Shown: positions 47,955 through 57,715 of the stretch, piece by piece
Layout: each line of letters begins with the position of its first letter
Position numbering within the stretch: position 1 is the first letter of the stretch
Assembly (NCBI GenBank): GCA_025517485.1
Contig: JAOPKB010000017.1
Span: forward strand, 1 to 64,000
DNA from: Natronoglomus mannanivorans
Lineage (GTDB): Archaea; Halobacteriota; Halobacteria; Halobacteriales; Natrialbaceae
Direction of reading: 5' to 3'
Length of the DNA stretch: 64,000 nucleotides
The notes under the pieces: generated by a model
Seen by the model: only the letters and a program-made list of their open reading frames with translations
The model's database searches: none
Told to the model about the DNA's origin: nothing
Program-made: the position numbers and the translations under genes

Positions 47955-50651
47955 ATGAGCGATCCGGTGGGGACCGACAACGAGCTATTTCGGAGTCGCG
48001 ACGACGAATCCGAGTCACTTCGGCGTTGCCTGACACTCGTCAACACCATCGACGACGGCGTCTACCAGCTCGACACTGAGGGCCGGTTCGTCGCCGTCAA
48101 CGATGCCATCGTCGACGCGACGGGCTACGCTCGAGACGACCTCCTCGGTCAGCACGTCTCGGCCGTCGTGGAAGACGCAGACGCCAGGCGTCTCGAACGG
48201 GAAACCCGTGACCGGCTCGAGTCCGGTGCGGATCCGAGTACGACGTTCAACCTCGTGATCGAAACGGCTGCTGGTGACCGCATTCCCTGCGAGCTTCGAT
48301 TTAGCCTCCTCGTCGAGGGTGGTGAACTCGAGGGCACCGTCGGCGTCGTTCGGACGGTCGACGAGCACGACCGAGCGAACGACCAACTGCCGTCGATCTG
48401 GCGGACGAACGATTCGATCTCGTCGGTCATCAACGAGGCCAACGTCGGTGTGTTCGTCCTCGACGACGAGTTCGACGTCGTGTGGATCAACGACACGATC
48501 GAGGAGTACTTCGGTGTCGACCGAAGCGAGGCTATCGGCCGGGACAAGTCGTCGCTCATTCGGGAGACGATCCGCAACCACCTCGCCGATCCCGAGACGT
48601 TCACGGAGACGGTACTGGCAACCTACGAGGACAACACCTACGTCGAACAGTTCGAGTGTCGGATTACGGCCGGTGACGATCGTGAGGAACGCTGGCTCGA
48701 ACATCGCAGTAAACCGATCGAGTCGGGACGGTACGCCGGGGGGCGTGTCGAACTCTACTACGATATTACCGACCGAAAGGAGGCCCAACGAGCCAGACAG
48801 GAGAGCGAACGGCGGTTCCAGACGCTGGTCGATACGGTCGAAGAGTACGGGATATTCATGCTCGATACCGAGGGGCGTGTTATCAGCTGGAACGAGGGAG
48901 CCGAGCGGATCCACGGCTACAGTTCGGCGGAGATTCTCGGCGAGCACTTCTCGAGGTTCTATACGGAGGCCGCTCGAGCGGACGGTATTCCGGAGGACAA
49001 CCTCGCGCGAGCGAGAGACGCCGGGACGGTCGAGGACGAGGGCTGGCGCGTCCGCGAGGACGGCTCGACGTTCTGGGCGGACGCGACGATTACGGCCATC
49101 TACGACGAGGACACGTTGCAGGGGTACGCGAAGGTCACTCGAGATATGACCCAGCGCCGAGAACGGGAGCAACGATTGCGCCGCGAGTACGAACTGACCG
49201 ACCAGATACTGGAGGCCAGTCCGGTCGGCATCGCGGTCGTGAACCCGGATGGATCGGCTGCCCGTGCGAACGAACGGATGGGGGAATTGCTCGACTTGCC
49301 GATGGACGACGCGTCCGTCTACACCACGGCCCAGCAGGACATATACGACGCGAACGGTGAGTTTCTCCCGCTCGAGGAACGACCCGTTTCCCGCGTCTTC
49401 GACACGGGAGCGCCCGTGATCGATCGGGAAATTCTCCTCGAACGGTCGGACGGACAGCGCCAGTGGCTCTCGATAAACGCCAGACCGATCACCGACGAAC
49501 GGGGAACGCCCGAGCAAGTCGTCGAAACCGCGACGGATATCACCGATCTCAAAGAGCTGGCAGAGCGGCGCAAGCGGGAACTCACAGAGCGTGAGAAGGA
49601 ACTGGCCGCCGTCCAGCTCGTGACGAACCTGCTCGAAACCGGCGACCAACCGACCGACGAATTATTGCGAGAGTTCGTCACGACTCTCCCGCAGTTTTTC
49701 CAGCATCCGGAGCGAACCGCCGCGCGCGTTTCGGTCGGTGACGTCGATGCGACGACAGGCGCATACGCACCGTCCGACCAGCGGATCACCGCCTCCAGCA
49801 GGACCGTCAACGAGACACCGATCACGATCGACGTCGTCTTCCACGAGGGGGACGCTCGTTCGGCCAACGACACGGGAGGCTTTTTCGACGAAGAACAGGA
49901 GCTGATCGAGACGCTCGCGACGCTTCTGAAGCTCAATTTCGATCGGAACGAGTACATCGACGATCTACAGGAATCGAACAAACGCCTCGAGCAGTTCGCC
50001 TACGCGGCCAGCCACGACCTTCAGGAACCGCTCCGGATGATCTCCAGTTACTTGCAACTCATCGAGCGTCGGTACGCCGAGGAACTCGACGACGACGGCG
50101 AGGAGTTCCTCGCGTACGCCGTCGACGGTGCCGAACGGATGCGCGAGATGATCGACGGTCTGCTCGCGTACTCCCGCGTCGAAACCCGTGGCGATCCCTT
50201 CGAACGGATCGACCTCGATACGGTGCTGGCGGACGTCCTCGAAGATCTTCGGCTCTCGATCGAGGACCACGACGCGGAGATCACCGCCGATTCGTTGCCG
50301 ACCGTCGAGGGTGACGCCAGCCAACTCCGACAGGTGTTTCAGAACCTGCTCGACAACGCACTCGAGTACAGCGGTGACGAGCCGCCACGAGTCCACGTCG
50401 GTGCCGAGCGCAACGGAAACGAGTGGATCGTCTCGGTTCGCGACGAGGGAATCGGTATCGCACCCGACGACGGTGACCGTGTTTTCGAGGTGTTCCAGCG
50501 ACTGCACACCCACGACGAACACGCCGGAACCGGGATCGGACTCGCGCTCTGTCAGCGTATCATCGAACGCCACGGCGGGGAGATCTGGGTCGAGTCGGAG
50601 CCGGGTGAGGGTGCGACGTTTTCGTTCACGATTCCGGTTCTCGACGAGTGA
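47955..50651 (+). CDS. Multi-PAS sensor histidine kinase
   Basis: The 898-aa soluble kinase has four PAS domains (about 15-130, 145-270, 280-400 and 405-525), a GAF-like segment (about 540-670), a HisKA domain with phosphoacceptor H687 in Y-A-A-S-H-D-L-Q-E-P, and an HATPase domain with N-L-L-D-N-A (N box), D-E-G-I-G-I-A (G1) and G-T-G-I-G-L-A-L (G2). No membrane segment is present, so it senses cytoplasmic redox, light or small ligands. Stand-alone haloarchaeal kinases like this often have no partner next door, and none is here; the receiver at 4232 is one candidate. Confidence 0.95.
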   Translation: MSDPVGTDNELFRSRDDESESLRRCLTLVNTIDDGVYQLDTEGRFVAVNDAIVDATGYARDDLLGQHVSAVVEDADARRLERETRDRLESGADPSTTFNLVIETAAGDRIPCELRFSLLVEGGELEGTVGVVRTVDEHDRANDQLPSIWRTNDSISSVINEANVGVFVLDDEFDVVWINDTIEEYFGVDRSEAIGRDKSSLIRETIRNHLADPETFTETVLATYEDNTYVEQFECRITAGDDREERWLEHRSKPIESGRYAGGRVELYYDITDRKEAQRARQESERRFQTLVDTVEEYGIFMLDTEGRVISWNEGAERIHGYSSAEILGEHFSRFYTEAARADGIPEDNLARARDAGTVEDEGWRVREDGSTFWADATITAIYDEDTLQGYAKVTRDMTQRREREQRLRREYELTDQILEASPVGIAVVNPDGSAARANERMGELLDLPMDDASVYTTAQQDIYDANGEFLPLEERPVSRVFDTGAPVIDREILLERSDGQRQWLSINARPITDERGTPEQVVETATDITDLKELAERRKRELTEREKELAAVQLVTNLLETGDQPTDELLREFVTTLPQFFQHPERTAARVSVGDVDATTGAYAPSDQRITASSRTVNETPITIDVVFHEGDARSANDTGGFFDEEQELIETLATLLKLNFDRNEYIDDLQESNKRLEQFAYAASHDLQEPLRMISSYLQLIERRYAEELDDDGEEFLAYAVDGAERMREMIDGLLAYSRVETRGDPFERIDLDTVLADVLEDLRLSIEDHDAEITADSLPTVEGDASQLRQVFQNLLDNALEYSGDEPPRVHVGAERNGNEWIVSVRDEGIGIAPDDGDRVFEVFQRLHTHDEHAGTGIGLALCQRIIERHGGEIWVESEPGEGATFSFTIPVLDE

Positions 50652-50711
50652 CCGTCCTGTGTTGACTCTTCTCCGTTCTGTCTACGGTCTCGGCCCCCGT
50701 CGACGGAACAG

Positions 50712-51215
50712 TCAGTCGGTCGTCTCCGTCCGATCCGTCTCACCATCCCAGTAGTCGACGGTGTCCTCGCGACGGTAGTAACCGTCCAGCGTCCGCTCGC
50801 CCCGGCCGCCGGGCGGTGTGCCGACGAACACCCCGAGTTTGTCGGAGTCGGGGTAGACGGTGACGTCGGGTTCGTCCATCGTCGACAGCACGAGGTACGA
50901 AAGCGGTTCGTCGGAGTCGTTGATCACTCGGTGAGCGCCTCGCTCGTCGGCGGGAAGCGCGACGTACACGCCTTCCTCGAGCGAGGTCGTCTCCCCGTCG
51001 AGTCTGAGCGTTCCGTTGCCCGAGAGAACGTACAACGCCTCTTCGTTCGCCGTGTGATAGTGGTACGGCCACGACCGTTTTCCCGGCGGAATTTCGTACA
51101 GACTGCAACCGATCCGGTCGCCGCCGGCGGCCTCGCCCAGTTGCTTCCGTCTGAAGAACGTCTCGCCTTCCTCGAGTGCCGTCCACTCCACGTCTTCCGC
51201 GTCGACTTTCCCCAT
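50712..51215 (-). CDS. Cupin-domain protein
   Basis: The 167-aa protein has the conserved double-stranded beta-helix of cupins: motif 1 P-Y-H-Y-H-T-A-N-E-E-A-L-Y-V-L-S-G with two His and a Glu as metal ligands (about residues 50-65), and motif 2 with a His in G-A-H-R-V-I-N-D near residue 95. The P-P-G-G-R-G-E-R-T segment follows. Haloarchaeal relatives are annotated as cupin proteins of unknown substrate. ATG 51215 starts a normal N terminus; the frame upstream crosses its promoter. Confidence 0.85.
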   Translation of the reverse strand: MGKVDAEDVEWTALEEGETFFRRKQLGEAAGGDRIGCSLYEIPPGKRSWPYHYHTANEEALYVLSGNGTLRLDGETTSLEEGVYVALPADERGAHRVINDSDEPLSYLVLSTMDEPDVTVYPDSDKLGVFVGTPPGGRGERTLDGYYRREDTVDYWDGETDRTETTD

Positions 51216-51364
51216 ACGTTCTCCTCGGCCAGTGACAGTATATATGCCGGTGGTCCGACTGATCGGATCGTCTTTTCCCGATTCTGTCTCCTTCTCACGC
51301 ATCGTTCGTTCTTCGAATCTGTAAGAAAGAAAAACTTATCACGCCATTACTGGTTGTCTCGACT

Positions 51365-52285
51365 ATGGCTCTCGTGGCTCGCCCCTCCGATGCGGCGATC
51401 GGTTCCGTCCTCGTTCTGCTCGTGGGACTGGCCCTGCTGGGACCCACGGTCGCCGCCGAGGCCGGGTTCGCAGCACCCCTCCACGAGGAGCGAACGGCCG
51501 TCGGCGAGCCACTCGAGGGAGAGAACGTGGACGTGGACGTCGACATCGTCCCCTACGACTCTCTCACTGCAGACGAACAGGAGATATTCGACGAGGCGGT
51601 CGAGACCGACGGGAGCGCGACCGGAACGATCGAGGGTGTCGAGTACGTCGACCGTGAGGGGGTCGTCTATCCGGTCACGGTCGAGACGGCACCAGCGTCG
51701 AGTACGATCCCGGTTCTGTACGGAACGTTGATCGTCGGAACCATCGTCACTGCAGTCGGGCTGGTGACGACGTTCTCGACGGTCGGAATGCCGGCGTACG
51801 GTCTGCTGGTCGATCTGGTCGGCCCCACCGCGCTGATCGCGTTCTGGATCGTCGTCGTCGCGGTCGTCGTCTGGACCGCGTTCGTGCCCTTCGGCTACGA
51901 GGTAGCCTCGATTTCGACGGGGCCGGTCGCCGACTCGCCCGGGAACGCGGCGACCGTGTCACTCGCCGACCAACCGGCCGACGTGCAGCAACTCGTCCGC
52001 TCGACTCTCGAGGACTCGGCCTCGACCGGCGGCGAGGTCGAGACCGTCGAACTCGACCGAATGACCCGCCTTCCCGACGAGTTCGCGACGGCGGAGTACC
52101 TCTCCGTCGACGGGGAGTACTATCTCCTCGAGACACGGAACGACGCCGGAGCGACGCTCCAGATCGCCCTCGTCGGTATTTTCAGCCTCGTCTTCCTCAC
52201 TGTGACGACGCTTTTGACTCTCGAGTTCGCCGACGAATCCGACGACGCGGAGGACGGCCCATCGGTCGGCGATCGAACCCGGTAG
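51365..52285 (+). CDS. Exported-type membrane protein of unknown function
   Basis: The 306-aa protein has a signal-like hydrophobic N terminus (about 12-32), an acidic extracellular domain (33-110), two or three membrane helices (113-135, 150-175) and a second acidic domain (about 180-255) with E-Y-L-S-V-D-G-E-Y-Y-L-L-E-T-R, then one more helix (about 262-285) and a charged tail. This layout is frequent in haloarchaea; function is not known. It is a single gene, divergent from the cupin. Confidence 0.72.
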   Translation: MALVARPSDAAIGSVLVLLVGLALLGPTVAAEAGFAAPLHEERTAVGEPLEGENVDVDVDIVPYDSLTADEQEIFDEAVETDGSATGTIEGVEYVDREGVVYPVTVETAPASSTIPVLYGTLIVGTIVTAVGLVTTFSTVGMPAYGLLVDLVGPTALIAFWIVVVAVVVWTAFVPFGYEVASISTGPVADSPGNAATVSLADQPADVQQLVRSTLEDSASTGGEVETVELDRMTRLPDEFATAEYLSVDGEYYLLETRNDAGATLQIALVGIFSLVFLTVTTLLTLEFADESDDAEDGPSVGDRTR

Positions 52286-52685
52286 TGGTCGCTCGAGAGG
52301 CTTCTATCGAGGGGCGTCCGACCCGCCCGACGCGATTCGACCGCTCGAGGGGACATCGAAGATTCGATGGCGTCGTTCACACGGTTCATACCGTTCAGGC
52401 GGACTCGACAGTACGCTCGAGATGAGACTCCGTGTCGAGAGGACTCGAAATCGTGCCGATTCCGCTCGAGCGCCGCGTTCGACCGCCGATAACTCTCGTA
52501 CCTGTCATCTAAACCTCACCTGTCTTCCCCGGTCTAGATGTGTTTCTGGAGTATCACAAAACGGTTCGAGACGCCGTTAGGCTCGGGAATACACCTTAGT
52601 AGCCACTGGTTACTTCCATCACGCCTCGTGAAAGTCACGGGAACCCAAAAAATGATTGATACCTCGAGTGATCCAATCCGGGGGC
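52286..52685. other. Intergenic region, no firm gene
   Basis: A 400-bp region before the large Tat protein. The minus strand frame near 52534-52640 reads V-P-V-T-F-T-R-R-D-G-S-N-Q-W-L-L and is a little more protein-like than usual, but has no start of its own and I do not call it. An AAAAAATGATTGATA patch (52645-52660) lies where the promoter of the downstream gene should be. Confidence 0.35.
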
Positions 52686-55211
52686 ATGTCGATACTCGAC
52701 CGGCGGCGCTTTCTCTGTTCGGCAGCGACTGCAGCGACCATCGGTTCGGTAGTAGGGACAGGGGTTTCTGGAGAGCGGCGGGCACCGACGCAAACGCAGT
52801 GGGAGTGGGTCGACAGCGGGCGAACCTACAGCGCGCTGGCCGACTCGCTGCACGTCGACGACGGCTACCTGTTCGTCGGGACCGTCCGCGACGGCACCGA
52901 TCCGAGCGAGGGTCTGGCGATGAAGTGCGACCCGAGCGGGGCCGTCGACTGGACCCGACGCTACGCCTCGCCCGACCAGGAGGAGGGGCTCGAGCAAGAC
53001 CCCCAGATGGGCCCGATTCCACAGGACGGGTTCTCGTTCGCGCTTCCGGCGGGGAACGAAAACGGTGACGGCGACGACGGCTATCTGCTGGTCGGGTGGA
53101 CGTACTACGACAACACCGCCGTCTACGTCGGCCGGCTCGTTCGCGTCGGTCCATCCGGTCGGGTGCAGTGGGAGCGGTCGTTTACCGACCTCGAGGACGC
53201 CTCGGCGTACAGCTACCTCGCCGACGGCATCCGGACCGACAACGGCTACCTCCTCTGTGGAATGGAGTCGCCGGGGATCATGCTTGGCGGCGCCGGCTGG
53301 CTCGTCTCGGTCACCGACGACGGCTCGGTCAACTGGCACCGCCGCTATCCCGCGACGGATCGCGACTTGGAGCAGACGGGACGACGTGACGTCTTCACCT
53401 CAATCACGCGGTTCGACGACGAGTTCGTCCTGTCGGGGTACTACGACCCCGACGACGACGGGACCAACGCACGCGCGTGGACGGTCGGCCTCGACGACTC
53501 GGCGGAGGTCCGCTGGGACGACCGGTTCGACCTCGCAGTCGACGGACCGACCCGCGCCTACGACGTCGCACGGAGCGAGTCGGACGCCTACGACTTCCTC
53601 GTCGTCGGCGCGGCCGGTCCGAGCGTTCGACTCGGCGATCGGGATCACTCCCATCCCCACGACCCCGGCGTCGAGGGCGACGGGTTCGTCGCCGCGTACA
53701 CAGTCGACGGCGAGCGGGTGTGGCTGCAAGACCGGGACGACACGCCGATGTTCACCGCGACGTCCGGGGACCGGGGCGTCGTCTGCGGCGGCTCTCACGA
53801 TGGACGCGGCTGGGTCGGCACGCTCGAGCGAACCGATTTCGAAGCCGACGACGAGTGTGCGGTCACGTCCCTCTGTGACGCCCACGACGGCGAACTGGTC
53901 GCCTCGGGCCGACGGATCTCGAGCGACCGAACGGAGGGGTGGGCGCGGTTGGTCGACGGACTCGAGACCGATAGCGAGGGAACCGACGACGGTGACGGCG
54001 AGGACGATACTCGAGACGCCGAGGACGCCGACGGTGACGAGTCGAAGGCGGACGACTCCGACCCCGAGGATGCCGGTGATTCGGACGACAGTAACGGGGA
54101 CGGTGACGGTAAGGATAACGACGATTCGGACCCGAACTCGAACTCGGACGAGGACCCGGAGGATCCCGACGAAGACGACACCGACACCAACGGGGACCCC
54201 GGAGAACGCACCATCGAATTCGTCGACTGCCAGACGGTCCGCGTGGTCGGCGACTTCGAGGACGTGATCCTCGGACTCGCGTTTCAGGCTCCCGATGGCG
54301 ACCTCGGAACGATTCAGGAACCGGTCGGCGGTGTCGACGGCGAACGAACTATCCACGGCCCCTCCGCGTTCGACGTAGGAACCGAGGCCGCCGTCGTCAC
54401 CTACGCCGAGGGCTTCGACGAAACGCCAGCCACGCCCGGTCTGGGAACCGTCAGCACCGAGAACCCGACGCTCGAGGAGTGCGAGCAGGAACATCTGGGA
54501 GAGCTCGTCGACGGTGGCGAGGGCGACGAAGTGGCCGACGGCGGCACGATCGAGTTCCTCGACTGCGAAACCGCACGCGTCACCGGGACCTTCGAGGACG
54601 TCATGCTCCACCTCACCTGGTGGTCTGCGGAGGGACTTCCCGGAACGATCAGCGAACCGGTCGGCAGCGTCGACGGCGAGCGAACGATCAACGCCACCGA
54701 GGAGTTCGGTCCGTTCGAACACGGTCCCGTTTTGAACTCCGTCGAACTGTTCGACGAGACACCGTCGACGCCCGGTCTGGGCGTGCAGTCGGCACAGCAC
54801 CCGAATCAAGCGGCCTGCGAGGAGGAGATTACGGCCGGGCTCGAGGTCGATGGTGGCGGAGCGGAGGCTGACAGTAGCGAAGACGGTGCAGCCGAGGCCG
54901 GCGACGACACTGGCGGCGCTAGTGCGGAGGGAGGTGAGGGACAGACCGAAGCCGAGTCCGAAACTGGAACTGGAACTGAAGCCGAAACCCAAACCGAACA
55001 AGCGACGGCAGATTCGACCGAAGAACCGGCAGACGACGGGTCGGACGGTGAAGCAGACGACGGGTCGGACGGTGAAGCAGACGACGATGAACAGGGAGAG
55101 ACACAGGAGGTGGACCAGAGCCACGAAACCGAATCCGAACCGGAATCGACGCCAACACCGACCGGCGACGGGTCCGAGACGTCGGACGGGGAATCAGCTG
55201 CGGACGATTGA
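52686..55211 (+). CDS. Tat-exported beta-propeller protein with twin Cys domains
   Basis: The 841-aa protein starts with a Tat signal (D-R-R-R-F-L-C-S-A, residues 5-13). Residues 35-440 are repeated beta-rich units of the G-Y-L-L-V-G / V-x-W-x-R-R-Y type, as in haloarchaeal PQQ-like propeller proteins. After an Asp/Glu linker (about 440-510) come two homologous domains of about 95 residues (about 510-605 and 617-715), each beginning T-I-E-F-(V/L)-D-C and ending with a second Cys, likely disulfide-stabilised. A Glu/Thr/Asp/Gly tail follows, with a 24-bp tandem duplication in the DNA. It is an extracellular or surface protein of unknown function. Confidence 0.82.
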   Translation: MSILDRRRFLCSAATAATIGSVVGTGVSGERRAPTQTQWEWVDSGRTYSALADSLHVDDGYLFVGTVRDGTDPSEGLAMKCDPSGAVDWTRRYASPDQEEGLEQDPQMGPIPQDGFSFALPAGNENGDGDDGYLLVGWTYYDNTAVYVGRLVRVGPSGRVQWERSFTDLEDASAYSYLADGIRTDNGYLLCGMESPGIMLGGAGWLVSVTDDGSVNWHRRYPATDRDLEQTGRRDVFTSITRFDDEFVLSGYYDPDDDGTNARAWTVGLDDSAEVRWDDRFDLAVDGPTRAYDVARSESDAYDFLVVGAAGPSVRLGDRDHSHPHDPGVEGDGFVAAYTVDGERVWLQDRDDTPMFTATSGDRGVVCGGSHDGRGWVGTLERTDFEADDECAVTSLCDAHDGELVASGRRISSDRTEGWARLVDGLETDSEGTDDGDGEDDTRDAEDADGDESKADDSDPEDAGDSDDSNGDGDGKDNDDSDPNSNSDEDPEDPDEDDTDTNGDPGERTIEFVDCQTVRVVGDFEDVILGLAFQAPDGDLGTIQEPVGGVDGERTIHGPSAFDVGTEAAVVTYAEGFDETPATPGLGTVSTENPTLEECEQEHLGELVDGGEGDEVADGGTIEFLDCETARVTGTFEDVMLHLTWWSAEGLPGTISEPVGSVDGERTINATEEFGPFEHGPVLNSVELFDETPSTPGLGVQSAQHPNQAACEEEITAGLEVDGGGAEADSSEDGAAEAGDDTGGASAEGGEGQTEAESETGTGTEAETQTEQATADSTEEPADDGSDGEADDGSDGEADDDEQGETQEVDQSHETESEPESTPTPTGDGSETSDGESAADD
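55031..55078. repeat. 24-bp tandem duplication in an acidic tail
   Basis: A 24-bp unit beginning CAGACGACGGGTCGGACGG occurs twice back to back (55031-55054 and 55055-55078), followed by a partial third copy. It encodes A-D-D-G-S-D-G-E twice in the tail of the exported propeller protein, keeping the frame. Confidence 0.85.
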
Positions 55212-55300
55212 AACGGGCGACGCTCTCGTTTCAGAACGGCACCGACCGCCCGATCGATGATCGACCCGCCGAGACGTCACGGTCGAAGCCGGTCGCAGAG

Positions 55301-56320
55301 CTAGTCGTCGCGCTCGCCGACCTTCACGAGCTGTTTTCCGATGTTCTCGCCCTCGAACAACCCGAGGAAAGCCTCGGGTGCGTTCTCGAGACCCTCCGTG
55401 ACGGTCTCTCGGTACTCGAGGTCGCCCGCGGAGACCCAGCGGCCGAGGTTCCGGGTCGCCTCCTCGAACCGCGGCGCGAAGTCGCCGACGAGAAAGCCCT
55501 CCACTCGAGCCCGTTTTTCGATGAGCGTCGGGAGCTTTCGTGGTCCGGTGGGAAGTTCTTCGGCGTTGTACAACGAAATCTGTCCACAGATCGCGACGCG
55601 GGCGTCCACGTTCAACTGCGTGAAGACGGCATCGGTGATTTCGCCGCCGACGTTGTCGAAGTAGGCGTCGACGCCGTCGGGGGCGGCGTCCTCGAGTGCC
55701 GCCCGGTAATCGTCGGTCGTGCTGTAGTCGATCCCGACGTCGAACCCGAGGTCGTCCTCGAGGAAGGCAACTTTCTCCTCGCTTCCGGCGAAGCCGACCA
55801 CTCGGGCGCCGGCCATCGATGCGAGTTGGCCCGCGACGGAGCCGACCGCGCCCGCCGCGCCCGTGACGACGAACGTGTCGCCGGGCTGGGGCCGGGCGAC
55901 CTCGCGGGTGCCGAAGTAGGCGGTTCGGCCGGGCATCCCGAGGACGCCCAGCGCGGTCGAGATCGGCGCGAGGTCGGGATCGACCGGCTGGAGATCGCTT
56001 CCCGGGGCGGTCGCGTAGTCGGCCCACTCGAGGTTGCCGGTCACGATGTCACCCGTCTCGAACCCGCTCCCGTTGGCGTCGACGACCTCGCCGACGACGC
56101 CGCCTCGTAGCGGTCCGCCGACGGCCCACGGCTCGGCGTACGACTCGCCGGCGTTCATCCGACCGCGCATGTAAGGGTCGACCGAGAGGTACAGCGTGCG
56201 AATCAGCGCTTCGCCGGGTTCCGGTTCCGGGACGTCTTCTTCCCTGCGTTCGAACGTCTCACGGTCCGGTTTCCCGTCGGGGCGTTTCGCCAGGACGAAT
56301 CTGCGATTCGGTTCCGGCAT
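55301..56320 (-). CDS. NADP-dependent oxidoreductase (MDR family, CurA-like)
   Basis: The 339-aa protein is a zinc-independent medium-chain reductase of the leukotriene-B4-dehydrogenase/CurA type: N-terminal D-P-Y-M-R-G-R-M (about 49-56), G-M-P-G-R-T-A-Y (about 125), the nucleotide motif A-A-G-A-V-G-S-V-A-G-Q (about 153-163) and F-D-N-V-G-G near 222. No zinc-binding Cys cluster is present, which agrees with the subgroup. It reduces enones or similar substrates with NADPH. ATG 56320 gives M-P-E-P-N-R-R, typical of the family. The gene is divergent from a CxxC microprotein. Confidence 0.9.
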   Translation of the reverse strand: MPEPNRRFVLAKRPDGKPDRETFERREEDVPEPEPGEALIRTLYLSVDPYMRGRMNAGESYAEPWAVGGPLRGGVVGEVVDANGSGFETGDIVTGNLEWADYATAPGSDLQPVDPDLAPISTALGVLGMPGRTAYFGTREVARPQPGDTFVVTGAAGAVGSVAGQLASMAGARVVGFAGSEEKVAFLEDDLGFDVGIDYSTTDDYRAALEDAAPDGVDAYFDNVGGEITDAVFTQLNVDARVAICGQISLYNAEELPTGPRKLPTLIEKRARVEGFLVGDFAPRFEEATRNLGRWVSAGDLEYRETVTEGLENAPEAFLGLFEGENIGKQLVKVGERDD

Positions 56321-56461
56321 ACGAACAGCCAACCGGTGCACGCGGAAGGGTACTCCGGTTTCACGTCTGTCGGCGGGAACTGTAGTACACTATCGCCTGC
56401 AGTTGCAACCCAATACAGCTTGGGACAACGAGGATACGCGTCTCTGCCGTTGTCGGTTTCG

Positions 56462-56626
56462 ATGACTGAGACAGAATTGGACCCCAAGTTCGTCGCAGTG
56501 TGCCAGTCGTGCGAGACGATGACCGTCTCCAAAGAGGCGGCTGACGGTTCGATCCGCCCGCTCGCCGTTCCGGAGAACTGCACCTGTGGTGATGGAGAGT
56601 TCCGTCGTCTTCGCCGAGACGACTGA
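56462..56626 (+). CDS. CxxC microprotein (54 aa)
   Basis: The 54-aa protein starts M-T-E-T-E-L-D-P-K-F and contains C14-Q-S-C17 and, later, C40-T-C42, giving up to four sulfur ligands for zinc. It is in good codon bias, unlike the longer open frame upstream that begins at 56336 and overlaps the neighbouring promoter. No family name comes to mind; it resembles other haloarchaeal zinc microproteins. Confidence 0.65.
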   Translation: MTETELDPKFVAVCQSCETMTVSKEAADGSIRPLAVPENCTCGDGEFRRLRRDD

Positions 56627-56650
56627 GTCTTTCGACTCCGTTCGGAATCT

Positions 56651-57070
56651 CTATTTGACGACGGTCACCGGCGCCGACGACCGCCTCACGACCAGTTCGG
56701 CGACGCTTCCGAGCAGGAACCGGCTTGCACCGTCGCGCCCGTGACTCCCCATCAGCACGTGGTCGATCTCGTTGTCGTCGACGTACGCGACGATCTCTCG
56801 CCACGGCGATCCCGTCACCACTGCCGTCTCGATCGTCACGTCGGCTCCCTCGAGGTCGTCTTTGGCCGCCTCGAAGAGCTGCGTCGCCCGATCGTGCTCG
56901 TCCTCGAGTCGTCGTTCGTACTCGCTCGAGGTGTCGGTCTCGCTTCGATCGACCGGATCGGCGACGTGCAGAAGGGTGAGCTCCGCCTGCGGAAAGAGGT
57001 TGGTTGCCAGTCTGAGTGCGTCCTTCGATTGCGGTGAGCCGTCGATCGGGACCAGTACGCGTGTCGTCAT
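56651..57070 (-). CDS. Universal stress protein UspA
   Basis: The 139-aa protein has the UspA fold: V-L-V-P-I-D-G-S-P-Q-S near the start, acidic middle region, and the ATP-binding G-S-H-G-R-D-G-A-S-R-F-L-L-G-S-V-A motif (residues 109-125) complete. UspA proteins bind ATP and modulate stress responses; the exact role is unknown. It faces away from a second USP gene about 180 bp upstream. ATG 57070 is chosen; the frame upstream extends past the promoter and into the neighbour. Confidence 0.9.
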   Translation of the reverse strand: MTTRVLVPIDGSPQSKDALRLATNLFPQAELTLLHVADPVDRSETDTSSEYERRLEDEHDRATQLFEAAKDDLEGADVTIETAVVTGSPWREIVAYVDDNEIDHVLMGSHGRDGASRFLLGSVAELVVRRSSAPVTVVK

Positions 57071-57249
57071 AGTCGGGCGTTCGGACGTCACCGAAATAAC
57101 TGTACTGTCGGCTTTCTCTCCGTGTCGTCTCGATGGATGAGCCCAGCCGTCGATCAGCCGATCACAGAACGACTGGACGAAAGCCACGACTCCGGTCGTG
57201 GGCCACTGACTGGGACAGGCCTATTACCCCGGTCACCAAAACGGAGCCT

Positions 57250-57651
57250 ATGTACGGCGACATTCTCGTTCCGACTGACGGCCGCGAGAATACCGAGCGG
57301 GCGATCGAGGAAGCGATCGGACTCGCGAACGCACACGACGCCCGGTTGCACGTCCTCTACGTGATCAACTCCGCGACGCTCGCACCCGGCATCGACTTCG
57401 AGGATCTGCGGTCGATCGGCCAACAGGCCGTCGATCACGTCCGCGAGCGCGCGACGGCTGCCGGCGTCGAAACCGTCGAGACGACGGTCACTCACGGCCT
57501 CCGTCATCAGGCGATTCTGTCGTACGCCGACGAACACGAGATCGAACTGATCGTCATGGGCCGTCACCGCCGCCTCGAGCGTCTCTTCCGGGGTGGTGTC
57601 TCGGATCGGGTCTCCGAGAAGTCGTCGGTTCCCGTGCTCGTCGTGGAGTGA
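57250..57651 (+). CDS. Universal stress protein UspA (second copy)
   Basis: The 133-aa protein opens M-Y-G-D-I-L-V-P-T-D-G-R-E-N-T and has the late motif G-R-H-R-R-L-E-R-L-F-R-G-G-V-S-D-R (about 106-122). Arg replaces parts of the usual G-(2x)-G-(9x)-G-(S/T) ATP motif, so ATP binding is less certain than in the other copy. The two USP genes diverge from a common promoter region. MazG follows 65 bp downstream. Confidence 0.88.
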   Translation: MYGDILVPTDGRENTERAIEEAIGLANAHDARLHVLYVINSATLAPGIDFEDLRSIGQQAVDHVRERATAAGVETVETTVTHGLRHQAILSYADEHEIELIVMGRHRRLERLFRGGVSDRVSEKSSVPVLVVE

Positions 57652-57715
57652 GCGCGACCCGTCGGTCGTCGACGTGTTTCCCCGGCTTCATTACGGTTGG
57701 GTCTGACTCGCCGGT

